Source of the DNA: Pseudoprimorskyibacter insulae
Lineage (GTDB): Bacteria; Pseudomonadota; Alphaproteobacteria; Rhodobacterales; Rhodobacteraceae
Length of the DNA stretch: 64,000 nucleotides
Assembly (NCBI RefSeq): GCF_900302505.1
Contig: NZ_OMOJ01000001.1
Span: forward strand, 434,001 to 498,000
Direction: 5' to 3'
Shown: piece by piece, positions 8,677 to 19,097 of the stretch
How the letters are laid out: the number at the start of each line of letters is the position of its first letter
How positions within the stretch are numbered: the stretch's first letter is position 1
The notes under the pieces: model-generated
Databases searched by the model: none
Seen by the model: only the letters and a program-made list of their open reading frames with translations
Told to the model about the DNA's origin: nothing
Made by a program: the position numbers and the translations under genes

Positions 8677-9642
8677 ATGCTGATGAAAGGTGTGACCCTA
8701 CGTGGGTTAGAGGTTTTTGAAGCGCTGGCAGCAACTGGGTCGGTTGCGCAGACGGCAGAATTGACCGGGCTTAGTCAGCCCGCTGTCAGCCAGCAAATTC
8801 GAAACTTGGAAACGGCATTGGGCGTCGATCTGGTCGATCACGGGCGCCGCCCCATGACAATGACCTCAGCCGGGCGCGGATTTCTGTCGCGCACGCAGAC
8901 GGTTCTGTCGCAATTGCGGATCGCGCAGAACGAATTGACGGTCATGGATCTAAGCCATCTGAACAAGCTCAACCTTGGTATGATCGACGATTTCGACAAT
9001 GATCTGACGCCGCAACTGGTGACGATCTTGGCCGAAAACATGGCCCATTGCCAATTCAAGCTGGTCACGGCGCCAAGCCTCGACATTCTGGACGGGATGC
9101 AATCGGGCCAGTTGCATCTGGCCGTGGCCGCCAGCCCCGATCAATTGCCCGACGGGGTGGCGCAATATCCGCTGGCGCAAGACCCGTTCATGATCGTGGC
9201 TCCGCGCGGAGCGCTGTCGCAGCACGGCTCGGTCGAGGCGATCATGCAGGCCATGCCCTTGCTGCGTTATGACAGTGAACAGCTGATCGGCCAGAAGATT
9301 GAGGCGCATCTGGCCCGCCTAGGCCAAAACTTCCCGGAACGGTTTGAAATCGGCTCGCATCAATCGCTGATGACGCTGGTGTCACGCAATGTCGGCTGGA
9401 CAATCACAACACCGCTGGGCTTCATGCGGGCCGAACGGTTCCACCCCGAGATTGAGGCGCTACCCCTGCCGTTTGAGCCGTTTTCGCGCGATATTGTCTT
9501 GTTGGCCAGCGACGACTGGACAGACCGCGTGCCACGCGACGTGGCCCGTACCGTCAGCGGGTTGATGCAGGATCTGGTGATCACCCCGGCCAAGCGGCTG
9601 TTGCCGTGGCTGGAAGGCAGCCTGCGTCTGCTGGGCGACTAG
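8677..9642 (+). CDS. LysR family transcriptional regulator
   Basis: A 321-residue regulator. The N-terminal winged helix-turn-helix (LEVFEALAATGSVAQTAEL, SQPAVSQQIRNLE) covers roughly residues 10-65, followed by the two-lobed periplasmic-binding-like effector domain. The start at 8677 follows GGGGAGGT; an upstream in-frame ATG at 8635 lacks a ribosome-binding site and adds non-conserved residues. No obvious divergently transcribed target is adjacent (ruvB lies upstream on the same strand), so target and effector are unknown. Confidence 0.9.
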   Translation: MLMKGVTLRGLEVFEALAATGSVAQTAELTGLSQPAVSQQIRNLETALGVDLVDHGRRPMTMTSAGRGFLSRTQTVLSQLRIAQNELTVMDLSHLNKLNLGMIDDFDNDLTPQLVTILAENMAHCQFKLVTAPSLDILDGMQSGQLHLAVAASPDQLPDGVAQYPLAQDPFMIVAPRGALSQHGSVEAIMQAMPLLRYDSEQLIGQKIEAHLARLGQNFPERFEIGSHQSLMTLVSRNVGWTITTPLGFMRAERFHPEIEALPLPFEPFSRDIVLLASDDWTDRVPRDVARTVSGLMQDLVITPAKRLLPWLEGSLRLLGD

Positions 9643-10409
9643 GCTTTTTCAACCGCGTTCAGAAACGCCCGGACCGAAGCCTCAAATTCACGCGGTTTTT
9701 CCGCGTGAAGCCAATGGCCCGCGCCCGGCAATTTCGCAAACCGCGCCTTGGGGAACAAGTCGCGGATGCGCGGGCGATGCTCTGGCAGCACGTAATTGCT
9801 TTCGGCACCGGTCAAAAACAGCGTCGGCCCGCCGAATTGCCCGCTCACTTCAGGAAAGCTCAGGATCTGCTCCATATTGGCTGCCAGACTGTCCAAGTTC
9901 AGCTTCCAAGTCTTATTGGCCACGTCCAAAGACTGGGTGAAAAAGCTTTGCAGCGTTTTTTCCGGCACCAGTTTGGCCAATTGCTCTACCGCGTCCGACC
10001 GGCGCTCGACACGGTCCAGATCCACAGCGCGCATCGCCTCAATGTATTGCATCTGCGAATGGCCATAGGTCACAGGCGCGATATCGGCGGCGATCAGGCT
10101 GCGCACCAAGTCAGGGCGCGATAGGGCCAACACCATCGACGCCTTGCCGCCCATGGAATGGCCCAGCACATCCGCACGGCCCCCCAGCGCCTCGATCACC
10201 TCGGCCAGATCGCTGGCCATCGCCGCATAGCTGTGAACGTCGCTGCGCGGGCTGTCGCCGTGATTGCGCTGATCGACGGCCACCACCAACCGCTCATCCG
10301 ACAGACGCTTGGCGATAACGCCCCAGTTCCGGGCCGATCCATATAGCCCATGCACAATCACCAAAGGCGGCTGCGATGTCGCGGTTCCGTGGGAAATTGT
10401 GTTCAGCAT
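9639..10409 (-). CDS. Alpha/beta hydrolase (YbfF-like esterase)
   Basis: A 256-residue alpha/beta-hydrolase with oxyanion loop HGLYG (20-24), nucleophile elbow GHSMGG (S85) and catalytic His in GAGHWLH near residue 230. The layout resembles the E. coli acyl-CoA esterase YbfF and human ABHD11. It is convergent with and overlaps the LysR gene end by 4 nt. A cytoplasmic esterase or thioesterase on short acyl esters is likely; the physiological substrate is unknown. Confidence 0.9.
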   Translation of the reverse strand: MLNTISHGTATSQPPLVIVHGLYGSARNWGVIAKRLSDERLVVAVDQRNHGDSPRSDVHSYAAMASDLAEVIEALGGRADVLGHSMGGKASMVLALSRPDLVRSLIAADIAPVTYGHSQMQYIEAMRAVDLDRVERRSDAVEQLAKLVPEKTLQSFFTQSLDVANKTWKLNLDSLAANMEQILSFPEVSGQFGGPTLFLTGAESNYVLPEHRPRIRDLFPKARFAKLPGAGHWLHAEKPREFEASVRAFLNAVEKA

Positions 10410-10484
10410 GCGCGTTCCGTGAATAATATAGCGTCCAACCCGCCAAGGGTTGAGCCGCCTATAGCACAGCAGTAATCATAGCAC

Positions 10485-10859
10485 ATGGTTGAATCGCCCG
10501 ACGCCGGCCGCATGGTCGCCAAATTGAACACGCTTCTGGAAAAGAAGTTCGGTGCGCGGCGCGGCACGCTGGAACGGCGTGTGCGCAAGGCGGGCCGCCG
10601 GCTTCCGGCCTCGGTGCGCCGCGATCTGGCTGAGGTGGCCAAAACCGCGAAACTGGCGGAAAATCCCAAATTGGCGCGCCAGATTGACCCGGCCAAAATG
10701 ACCGCTGCCTATGACCGCGCGCTCAAGCACCTAAACGCCATCGACGTCGCCGACCGCCGCAAAGGCGCGATCCTTGGCGCTTTGGGCGTGACCTCATTCA
10801 ACCTGATCGTGGTCTTTGCCGTGCTGATCGTCCTGCTGATCTGGCGCGGCTTTCTGTGA
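10485..10859 (+). CDS. Small C-terminally anchored protein, function unknown
   Basis: A 124-residue protein. The first 95 residues are charged and predicted helical (KKFGARRGTLERRVRKAG...). A single C-terminal membrane segment (about 98-120, VTSFNLIVVFAVLIVLLIW) makes it look tail-anchored with a cytoplasmic domain. No recognised domain. It is divergent from the esterase gene with a 75-bp gap that probably holds both promoters. Confidence 0.8.
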   Translation: MVESPDAGRMVAKLNTLLEKKFGARRGTLERRVRKAGRRLPASVRRDLAEVAKTAKLAENPKLARQIDPAKMTAAYDRALKHLNAIDVADRRKGAILGALGVTSFNLIVVFAVLIVLLIWRGFL

Positions 10860-10862
10860 TCC

Positions 10863-11018
10863 TCACAGCGCGCTAAGCGGCGCCTGAACGATCTTCCCGG
10901 CAGATTGAAAGGCGACCGGTGCATCCGCAGACTGGCCGCAATCCGACGCCTGAACGACCAGCCCCAGCGCCACAACGGCCGCAGTCAAAGGCAAAGAAAA
11001 CTGTGTTGGAATGCGCAT
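10863..11018 (-). CDS. Possible small secreted peptide
   Basis: A 51-codon frame, ATG at 11018 to TGA at 10863, preceded by GGGGAC about 8-9 nt upstream. It encodes a basic start and a hydrophobic stretch (LTAAVVALGLVVQA), then a polar tail with one cysteine. This looks like a signal peptide with a short mature part or a small membrane peptide. The frame ends 4 nt from the stop of the convergent upstream gene. No homologue is known to me. Confidence 0.42.
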   Translation of the reverse strand: MRIPTQFSLPLTAAVVALGLVVQASDCGQSADAPVAFQSAGKIVQAPLSAL

Positions 11019-11130
11019 CTATCTGTCCCCGTTGCAAAACCTTTGGAACTGATACGCAGGAAGTCAGAAAATCCGTCGCCGCAGGGCGCGCTATTGCTAT
11101 TTTCTGACCAAAAATATTCCTCGGGGGAGT

Positions 11131-11155
11131 GTGAGGGGGCAGACAGCCCCCTCAC
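11131..11155 (-). terminator. Hairpin downstream of glyA
   Basis: A perfect 10-bp stem, GTGAGGGGGC / GCCCCCTCAC, with a 5-nt loop, 19 nt beyond the glyA stop on the minus strand. A T-rich stretch (ATATTTTTGG on the minus strand) follows about 15 nt later. It is a probable terminator although the T-tract is not adjacent. Confidence 0.6.
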
Positions 11156-11173
11156 TGCAAGATCAACAAGCGA

Positions 11174-12469
11174 TCAAAGCTCAGGATAGAGCGGGAACTG
11201 CTTGCACAGCGCCTCGACCTCGGCTTTCACCTTGGCTTCAACCTCGCCATTGCCCTCTTCACCGTTCGCAGCCAGACCATCGACCACTTCGACGATCCAA
11301 TCGGCGATCTGGCGGAACTCGGCTTCACCGAAACCGCGGGTGGTGCCCGCCGGGGTGCCAAGACGCACGCCCGAGGTGACCATTGGCTTTTCTGGATCGA
11401 ACGGAATGCCGTTCTTGTTGCAGGTGATGTGCGCGCGGCCAAGGGCTTTCTCGGTCGCGTTGCCCTTCACGCCTTTGGGGCGCAGGTCAACCAGCATCAC
11501 GTGGGTGTCGGTACCGCCGGTCACAATGTCCAGACCGCCCTTCATCAGCTGATCGGCCAGCGCAACGGCGTTGGCACGAACCTGCTTTTGATAGGCTTTG
11601 AACTCGGGGCGCAGCGCCTCACCGAAGGCCACAGCCTTGGCGGCGATCACGTGCATAAGGGGGCCGCCCTGAATGCCCGGGAAAATGGCCGAGTTCACCT
11701 TCTTGGCGATCTCTTCGTTGTTGGTCAAGATCATGCCGCCACGCGGACCGCGCAGGGTCTTGTGGGTGGTGGTGGTGGCCACGTCGGCATAGGGGAAGGG
11801 CGAGGGGTGCTCGCCCGCGGCCACGAGGCCGGCAAAGTGTGCCATATCGACCATCAGCAATGCGCCAACGCTGTCGGCAATCTCGCGCATCTTGGCGAAA
11901 TCCACCTGACGCGGAATGGCCGAACCGCCCGCGATGATCAGCTTGGGTTTATGTTCGTTCGCCAGTTCCTGCACCTGATCGTAATCGATGCGGCTGTCTT
12001 GCTGGCGCACGCCGTACTGGATGGCGTTGAACCACTTGCCCGACTGGTTCGGCTTTGCGCCGTGGGTCAGGTGGCCGCCTGCGTCCAGCGACATGCCAAG
12101 AATGGTGTCGCCGGGCGTCAGAAGCGCTTGGTACACGCCTTGGTTCGCTTGGCTGCCCGAGTTGGGCTGAACGTTGGCGAATTCACAGCCAAACAGTTCC
12201 TTGGCGCGTGCAATGGCCAGGTTTTCAGCCACGTCTACCCAATCGCAGCCGCCATAGTAGCGGCGGCCCGGATAACCTTCGGCGTATTTGTTCGTCATCA
12301 CCGAACCTTGGGCTTCCATCACAGCGCGGCTGACGATGTTTTCCGAGGCGATCAGTTCGATCTCATGGCGCTGACGACCAAGTTCGCCGGTGATCGAGGC
12401 AAACAGTTCAGGGTCGCGGCTGGATAGGCTTTCAGTGAAAAAGCCGGTGTCACGGTGAGGGGCAGTCAT
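11174..12469 (-). CDS. glyA: Serine hydroxymethyltransferase
   Basis: A 431-residue PLP enzyme interconverting serine and glycine with transfer of a C1 unit to tetrahydrofolate. Conserved stretches include the N-terminal EYELIASEN-type motif ([16 protein letters not shown]), [14 protein letters not shown], and the PLP-lysine region [14 protein letters not shown]. Length is typical. It is transcribed alone, divergently from nadK across a 168-bp gap. No glycine riboswitch was recognised upstream. Confidence 0.97.
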   Translation of the reverse strand: MTAPHRDTGFFTESLSSRDPELFASITGELGRQRHEIELIASENIVSRAVMEAQGSVMTNKYAEGYPGRRYYGGCDWVDVAENLAIARAKELFGCEFANVQPNSGSQANQGVYQALLTPGDTILGMSLDAGGHLTHGAKPNQSGKWFNAIQYGVRQQDSRIDYDQVQELANEHKPKLIIAGGSAIPRQVDFAKMREIADSVGALLMVDMAHFAGLVAAGEHPSPFPYADVATTTTHKTLRGPRGGMILTNNEEIAKKVNSAIFPGIQGGPLMHVIAAKAVAFGEALRPEFKAYQKQVRANAVALADQLMKGGLDIVTGGTDTHVMLVDLRPKGVKGNATEKALGRAHITCNKNGIPFDPEKPMVTSGVRLGTPAGTTRGFGEAEFRQIADWIVEVVDGLAANGEEGNGEVEAKVKAEVEALCKQFPLYPEL

Positions 12470-12637
12470 CGGCGCGTCTCCGTTGGGTCAGATTCTGGAT
12501 GGCGGCTTCCTAATGCAGAAGAGCGGCCCCGCAAAGGCCCCAAAGCGACATATGACCCAAATGCCGCGCCAACTCTGGTGTCTGGAGGGAACTTATGATT
12601 GTTTTGGAACGAAGATACCGCCGGAAGGAAACAATTG

Positions 12638-13399
12638 ATGTCGTTACGCATCGCCTTTGCCGCGAGCAATGCGCCGATTGCACAAGCTGCGAAGGCATCG
12701 CTGACGCGGCGCTATGGGGATCATGCCGAACAGGGGGCGGATGTGATCGTCGCGCTTGGCGGGGATGGGTTCATGCTGGCCACGCTGCACCGGACGCAGA
12801 ACCTTGATGTGCCGGTCTATGGGATGAACCGGGGCACCGTGGGTTTCCTGATGAACGAATATTCCGAGCACCTGTTGGAAGAACGTCTGGAGGCGGCCGA
12901 AGAAGAGCAGATCAACCCGCTGTCGATGAAAGCCACCTGCACCGACGGTATGGTGCATGAGGCGCTGGCAATCAACGAGGTGTCCATGCTGCGGGCTGGC
13001 CCGCAGGCCGCGCGGCTGCGGATTTCTGTGGATGACAAGCTGCGCATGTCCGAGCTGGTCTGCGACGGGGCGCTGGTGTCGACCCCTGCGGGGTCTACGG
13101 CCTATAACTATTCGGCGCATGGTCCGATCCTGCCCATCGGGTCGGATGTTCTGGCCCTGACGGCGGTGGCCGCGTTCCGTCCGCGCCGCTGGCGCGGGGC
13201 GCTGTTGCCGAAAACGGCGCTGGTGACCTTCGAAGTGCTGGAACACGAAAAGCGCCCGGTGATGGCCGAGGCAGACAGCCGGTCGGTGCCGAATGTCCTG
13301 CGGGTCGATATCCAGTCGGAGCCGTCGATCATTCACCGCGTCCTGTTTGATCCGGGCCACGGGTTGGAAGAACGCCTGATCCGAGAGCAATTCGTTTAA
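12638..13399 (+). CDS. nadK: NAD kinase
   Basis: A 253-residue enzyme phosphorylating NAD to NADP. The family signature GGDGFML (41-47) and the NE-containing motif (AINEVS) are present, with a second glycine-rich [10 protein letters not shown] motif near residue 150. The start at 12638 is preceded by AAGGAAA and gives the conserved N-terminus; upstream in-frame starts are not supported. It belongs to the short alphaproteobacterial form of about 250 residues. Confidence 0.95.
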   Translation: MSLRIAFAASNAPIAQAAKASLTRRYGDHAEQGADVIVALGGDGFMLATLHRTQNLDVPVYGMNRGTVGFLMNEYSEHLLEERLEAAEEEQINPLSMKATCTDGMVHEALAINEVSMLRAGPQAARLRISVDDKLRMSELVCDGALVSTPAGSTAYNYSAHGPILPIGSDVLALTAVAAFRPRRWRGALLPKTALVTFEVLEHEKRPVMAEADSRSVPNVLRVDIQSEPSIIHRVLFDPGHGLEERLIREQFV

Positions 13400-13455
13400 G
13401 CGTTGAAGCGATTCAGATTGTAAGGTCCGTTTTGGGAACGGATCTGCGATCCGTG

Positions 13456-13508
13456 CGAGGGGCGCTGCCCCTCGTGCTCCCCGGAGGATTTATAGAAAGA
13501 TGAAGGGG
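13456..13508 (+). repeat. Hairpin plus dispersed repeat family B, copy 1
   Basis: An 8-bp hairpin, CGAGGGGC-GCT-GCCCCTCG (13456-13474), is followed by CTCCCCGGAGGATTTAT and AGAAAGATGAAGG (to 13508). The second part recurs at 28511-28534 and, inverted, at 28545-28570. It lies between nadK and the CsbD gene and codes for nothing. Confidence 0.6.
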
Positions 13509-13582
13509 GGCGGGAACGTTTCCCCCAGTCCTGCGTTGTTTGTTCAAGAGGCCGATCTGGCCGCAATGAACAGGAGACCGAT

Positions 13583-13786
13583 ATGGACTGGAATGTTGTT
13601 GAAGGTAAGTGGAAGCAACTGAAAGGCGAGGCGCAGGCCCGCTGGGGGAAGCTGGCGGATGATGATTTGGATGTCATCGAAGGCAATCGCGAAAAGCTGG
13701 TTGGCAAGCTTCAGGAAAAATACGGCTATGCCAAAGAAGAAGCTGAGCGCGAGGTCGATGATTTCAAGACGCGCACGGCGGCCTGA
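13583..13786 (+). CDS. CsbD family small stress protein
   Basis: A 67-residue soluble, highly charged protein matching the CsbD family (MDWNVVEGKWKQLKGEAQARWG..., ending in KEEAEREVDDFKTR). Members are induced in general stress responses, but their molecular role is unknown. The start has AGGAGA about 7 nt upstream. A strong terminator follows 42 nt downstream, so it is monocistronic. Confidence 0.93.
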   Translation: MDWNVVEGKWKQLKGEAQARWGKLADDDLDVIEGNREKLVGKLQEKYGYAKEEAEREVDDFKTRTAA

Positions 13787-13828
13787 TTGGCATCCCTGCT
13801 GTAGAATTTGGCACGTTTAATGAGTATA

Positions 13829-13854
13829 CCCCGGCGCCCCCGCCGGGGTTTTTC
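13829..13854 (+). terminator. Rho-independent terminator of the CsbD gene
   Basis: Stem CCCCGGCG / CGCCGGGG (8 bp) with a CCCC loop, followed by a five-T run. Confidence 0.92.
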
Positions 13855-13859
13855 GCATA

Positions 13860-13885
13860 GAAAAAGGGCCGCGTTCTCGCGGCCC
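13860..13885 (-). terminator. Rho-independent terminator of prpE
   Basis: Stem GGGCCGCG / CGCGGCCC (13866-13885) with a 4-nt loop. On the minus strand it is followed by a run of Ts (complement of the A-run at 13861-13865). It lies 19 nt beyond the prpE stop. Confidence 0.9.
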
Positions 13886-13903
13886 CGGCACTGGTTACAA
13901 ACC

Positions 13904-15796
<1,893 letters not shown>

Positions 15797-15891
15797 TGGT
15801 ACTCCTCCTCAACAGATAGGAATGTGTTAAGGATCGCGCCCGGTTTGACGCAAGTCTGTTACCGACAGACAGGACAGAATACCGCAGAGAA

Positions 15892-16003
15892 TTTGCAGAA
15901 ACTGCGGCGAAAGGTCTGCAAATTTTTGCAAAGCCAAAATCTTGCGCGATGTTCTTGGGAAATTTCGGTGGAATTGCAAATTAGCAAACTGGACCTTAGC
16001 AAA
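15892..16003 (-). promoter_or_regulatory. TTTGCAAA-type operator array upstream of prpE
   Basis: Within about 110 bp there are TTTGCAGA (15892-15899), TCTGCAAA (15915-15922), TTTGCAAA (15925-15932), ATTGCAAA (15973-15980), TTAGCAAA (15981-15988) and TTAGCAAA (15996-16003). TTTGCAAA repeats are the described recognition elements of ScfR-family regulators such as PccR of Rhodobacter sphaeroides, which control propionyl-CoA assimilation. Placement 95-207 bp upstream of prpE fits that role. Confidence 0.6.
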
Positions 16004-16060
16004 GTCCCGAGAATCGCGCTTACCATGCAAATCCGGGCTGTTTGACAAAATCGGCATAAC

Positions 16061-16093
16061 CAAAGCCCCAATGCCAGCGGCATTGGGGCTTTG
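16061..16093 (-). terminator. Terminator hairpin downstream of maeB
   Basis: A perfect 15-bp stem with a 3-nt loop (left arm starts CAAAGCCCC, right arm ends GGGGCTTTG), 23 nt beyond the maeB stop. The trailing sequence on the minus strand is only moderately T-rich. Confidence 0.8.
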
Positions 16094-16116
16094 ATTGGTC
16101 GGAGCCTAAGCCAAAC

Positions 16117-18396
16117 TTAACCGTAGGCTTGAACCGGTGTGCCTGCGATGGCCGCCATGTTCAGCAAACCGCGCGGCGTGATCGATGGGGTGACGATGTG
16201 CGCGCGGTTGCCCATGCCCATCAGGATCGGCCCCACTTCAAGTCCGCCGGCTTTCATCTTTAGCATGTTTCGCGCGGCCGAGGCGGCATCGGCATGACCA
16301 AAGATCAGCACGTTGGCCGCGCCTTCCATCCGGTTGCCCGGCAGCAGGCGTTCGCGCAATTCGCCGTCCAAGGCCACATCTACCGGCATTTCGCCTTCGT
16401 AGATAAAGTTGTGCGACCCGGTGTTCAGGATCTCCATCGCGTCGCGCAGGCGCTTGCCCGATCCTTCGGTCTGGTTGCCGAACTGCGATTGCGAACAGAA
16501 GGCGATCTTGGGGGTCAGGCCAAAACGGCGCACGTGGCGGGCGGCACCGATTGCGACCTGGGCCAATTGTTCCGGCGTGGGCAGTTGCCAGACGTGCGTG
16601 TCGGCGATGAACAGCGGCCCATCCTCAAGGATCATCAGCGACAGCGCGCCGTTCGGGTGCAGTTCCTTGGTTTCCAGCAATTGGCTGACATAGTTCAAAT
16701 GCCAACGATATTCGCCGAAGGTGCCGCAGATCAGGCTGTCTGCTTCACCGCGATGCACCATGACGGCGCCAATCGCGGTAGTGTTGGTGCGGATGATGGT
16801 CCGCGCCAGATCTGGCGTTACGCCGCGACGGGCCATCACACTGTGATAGGTTTCCCAATAGTCGCGGTAGCGCGGATCGTTTTCCGGGTTCACGATCTGG
16901 AAATCGCGATCGGGGCGCACGGTCAGGCCATAGCGTTCACAGCGGGCCTCGATCACCTCGGGGCGGCCAATCAGGATCGGCGTTTCGGTGGTTTCTTCCA
17001 AAATGGCCTGCGCGGTGCGCAGCACGCGCTCGTCTTCGCCCTCGGCAAAGACAATTCGGCGCGAGGCGGTGCGCGCGGCCTCAAACACCGGGCGCATCAG
17101 CATGGCCGACTTATAGACCGACTGATCCAGCTTTTGCTTATAGGCGGCCAGATCAGTCAGAGGCCGCGTCGCCACACCGCTTTCCATCGCGGCCTTGGCC
17201 ACGGCGGTGGACACAACGCCCGACAGGCGCGGGTCAAACGGTTTGGGGATCAGGTAATCGGCCCCGAATGTCAGTTGTTCGCCCTTATAGGCGGCGGCGG
17301 CCTCGGCGCTGGTGGTGCGGCGGGCCATGGCGGCGATGCCTTCGACACAAGCGATTTGCATCTCGTCGTTGATCTCAGTCGCGCCCACGTCCAGCGCCCC
17401 ACGGAAGATGAACGGGAAACACAGAACGTTGTTCACCTGATTGGGGAAGTCGCTGCGGCCCGTGGCGATGATCGCATCGGGGGCCACTTCGCGGGCCTCA
17501 TCGGGCATGATTTCCGGCGTCGGGTTGGCCAGCGCGAAAATGATCGGGCGCTTGGACATCTTGGCGACCATTTCGGGCTTCAATACGCGCGGACCGGACA
17601 GGCCAAGGAACAGGTCAGCCCCGTCAACCACATCGTCCAGCGTTCGCAGGTCGGATTTTTGGGCAAAGGCGGCCTTCTGCGGGTTCATATCCTCGGCGCG
17701 GCCTTCGTAAACCAGCCCGTGAATGTCACAGAGCCAGATGTTTTCGCGCTTCACGCCCAGTTTTACCAGCATGTTGAGGCAGGCAATCCCCGCCGCGCCG
17801 CCGCCGGTCGACACGATCTTGATATCTTCAAACGACTTGCCCGCCACATGCAGCGCATTGGTTGCAGCCGCGCCCACAACAATGGCTGTGCCGTGCTGGT
17901 CATCGTGGAAAACGGGGATGTTCATCCGTTCACGGCAAATTCGTTCAACGATAAAGCAATCTGGCGCTTTGATGTCTTCAAGGTTGATCGCGCCGAAGGT
18001 CGGCTCAAGCGCGCAGACGATATTGGCCAGCTTTTCAGGGTCCGGTTCGTTCACTTCGATGTCAAAGCAATCGATGTTTGCGAACTTCTTGAACAGGACG
18101 GCTTTGCCCTCCATCACCGGCTTTGAGGCTAGCGCGCCGATGTTGCCAAGGCCCAGAACAGCGGTGCCGTTCGAGACCACGGCAACCAAGTTTCCGCGTG
18201 ATGTGTACCGCGCCGCATTGGCCGGATCGTCCTTAATTTCAAGGCATGCCTCGGCCACGCCCGGCGAATAGGCGCGGGATAGATCGCGGCCATTGGCAAG
18301 CGGCTTGGTCGCCCGGATCTCAAGTTTACCGGGCTTCGGGTTCTCGTGATAAAATAGCGCGGCCTGACGCAGCGACTCTTTGTTGGAATCGGACAT
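16117..18396 (-). CDS. maeB: NADP-dependent malic enzyme with phosphotransacetylase-like domain
   Basis: A 759-residue two-domain protein of the MaeB type. The N-terminal malic enzyme domain (about 1-430) oxidatively decarboxylates malate to pyruvate, with YSPGVAEAC and FHDDQHGTAIV near the metal site and a GGGAAGIACL Rossmann motif. The C-terminal domain (about 430-759) resembles phosphate acetyltransferase and is usually regulatory rather than catalytic. The start at 18396 follows GGAGGGGA and gives MSDSNKESLRQ; longer upstream frames are non-conserved. It supplies NADPH and pyruvate, complementing the acetyl-/propionyl-CoA pathways around it. Confidence 0.95.
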   Translation of the reverse strand: MSDSNKESLRQAALFYHENPKPGKLEIRATKPLANGRDLSRAYSPGVAEACLEIKDDPANAARYTSRGNLVAVVSNGTAVLGLGNIGALASKPVMEGKAVLFKKFANIDCFDIEVNEPDPEKLANIVCALEPTFGAINLEDIKAPDCFIVERICRERMNIPVFHDDQHGTAIVVGAAATNALHVAGKSFEDIKIVSTGGGAAGIACLNMLVKLGVKRENIWLCDIHGLVYEGRAEDMNPQKAAFAQKSDLRTLDDVVDGADLFLGLSGPRVLKPEMVAKMSKRPIIFALANPTPEIMPDEAREVAPDAIIATGRSDFPNQVNNVLCFPFIFRGALDVGATEINDEMQIACVEGIAAMARRTTSAEAAAAYKGEQLTFGADYLIPKPFDPRLSGVVSTAVAKAAMESGVATRPLTDLAAYKQKLDQSVYKSAMLMRPVFEAARTASRRIVFAEGEDERVLRTAQAILEETTETPILIGRPEVIEARCERYGLTVRPDRDFQIVNPENDPRYRDYWETYHSVMARRGVTPDLARTIIRTNTTAIGAVMVHRGEADSLICGTFGEYRWHLNYVSQLLETKELHPNGALSLMILEDGPLFIADTHVWQLPTPEQLAQVAIGAARHVRRFGLTPKIAFCSQSQFGNQTEGSGKRLRDAMEILNTGSHNFIYEGEMPVDVALDGELRERLLPGNRMEGAANVLIFGHADAASAARNMLKMKAGGLEVGPILMGMGNRAHIVTPSITPRGLLNMAAIAGTPVQAYG

Positions 18397-18701
18397 TTTT
18401 CCCCTCCGGAAAATTTGGTTTAGCCTTAAACCTTTTCTGGATTGAGCGAAACAGGGTTTCGCTGCGGTATATTTTCGCGGCTGTGTTTCACCGATACGCG
18501 GAGGGGCGGGCGGGGCAAAACGCGCTTTGTTGGGTCTATCAAGCCCGCTCTGCCGCGGCCTCGCAAGCAAAACCTGCCGATGGCGATGTTTCGCGCATTT
18601 CGCCCCAAGACCGAGGTTCCGTCGCGGACTTGCTAGCCTGCTCTTGCATTCGCCGCGCGGCCTGCGCACGATAGTTTGACCAACCGATCAAAGAGGTCGC
18701 C
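18397..18701. other. Divergent intergenic region between maeB and the nucleoside-salvage operon
   Basis: 305 bp without a credible gene. It contains the inverted repeat AGCGAAAC-AGG-GTTTCGCT at 18445-18463, about 50 bp upstream of maeB and therefore in promoter position for that gene. No DeoR or CytR gene or recognised site is present for the operon on the other side. Confidence 0.5.
18445..18463 (-). promoter_or_regulatory. Palindromic operator candidate upstream of maeB
   Basis: AGCGAAAC-N3-GTTTCGCT is a perfect 8-bp inverted repeat whose near edge lies 49 bp from the maeB start codon. Its binding factor is unknown. Confidence 0.45.
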
Positions 18702-19094
18702 ATGTCGTTGAAAGACGCCGCCCGCGCCGTGCGCGAAAATGCCTACGCCCCGTATTCGAATTTCAAGGTCGGCGCAGCCCTGCGCACCGTTTCTGGCACT
18801 GTGTTTTCCGGCTGTAATGTCGAAAACGTCGCCTACCCCGAAGGCACCTGCGCCGAGGCTGGCGCAATTGCCGCCATGGCGGCGGCGGGCGAACGGCAGA
18901 TCACCGAAGTGTACGTGGTGGCCGACAGCCCCAATCCGGTGCCGCCCTGTGGTGGGTGCCGTCAGAAACTGGCGGAATTTGCAGCAGGCGATGTGCCTGT
19001 GACCTTGGCGACGATGGCGGGCGACGAATTCCACACCACGGTCGCGCAATTGCTGCCTGGTGCCTTTGATGCCGGTCACATGGAGAATACCTGA
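18702..19094 (+). CDS. cdd: Cytidine deaminase
   Basis: A 130-residue small (homotetrameric-type) cytidine deaminase converting cytidine and deoxycytidine to uridine and deoxyuridine. Zinc ligands C50, C83 and C86 and the catalytic E52 are visible in TCAEAGA and PPCGGCRQ, with the substrate motif NVEN at 39-42. It is the first gene of a five-gene salvage operon; deoA begins 3 nt after its stop. Confidence 0.96.
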   Translation: MSLKDAARAVRENAYAPYSNFKVGAALRTVSGTVFSGCNVENVAYPEGTCAEAGAIAAMAAAGERQITEVYVVADSPNPVPPCGGCRQKLAEFAAGDVPVTLATMAGDEFHTTVAQLLPGAFDAGHMENT

Positions 19095-19097
19095 CCC

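Noticed and set aside
12470-12637. Glycine or SAM riboswitch upstream of glyA
   Set aside because: The 168-bp divergent gap was read for tandem glycine aptamer cores and SAM-type hairpins; nothing matched.
16294-18126. 610-codon plus-strand frame opposite maeB
   Set aside because: Shadow of the malic enzyme gene; no ribosome-binding site and no recognisable domain.
18396-18669. Upstream extension of maeB to an 850-residue protein
   Set aside because: The added 91 residues are Arg/Pro-rich and non-conserved; a good ribosome-binding site directly precedes the ATG at 18396.
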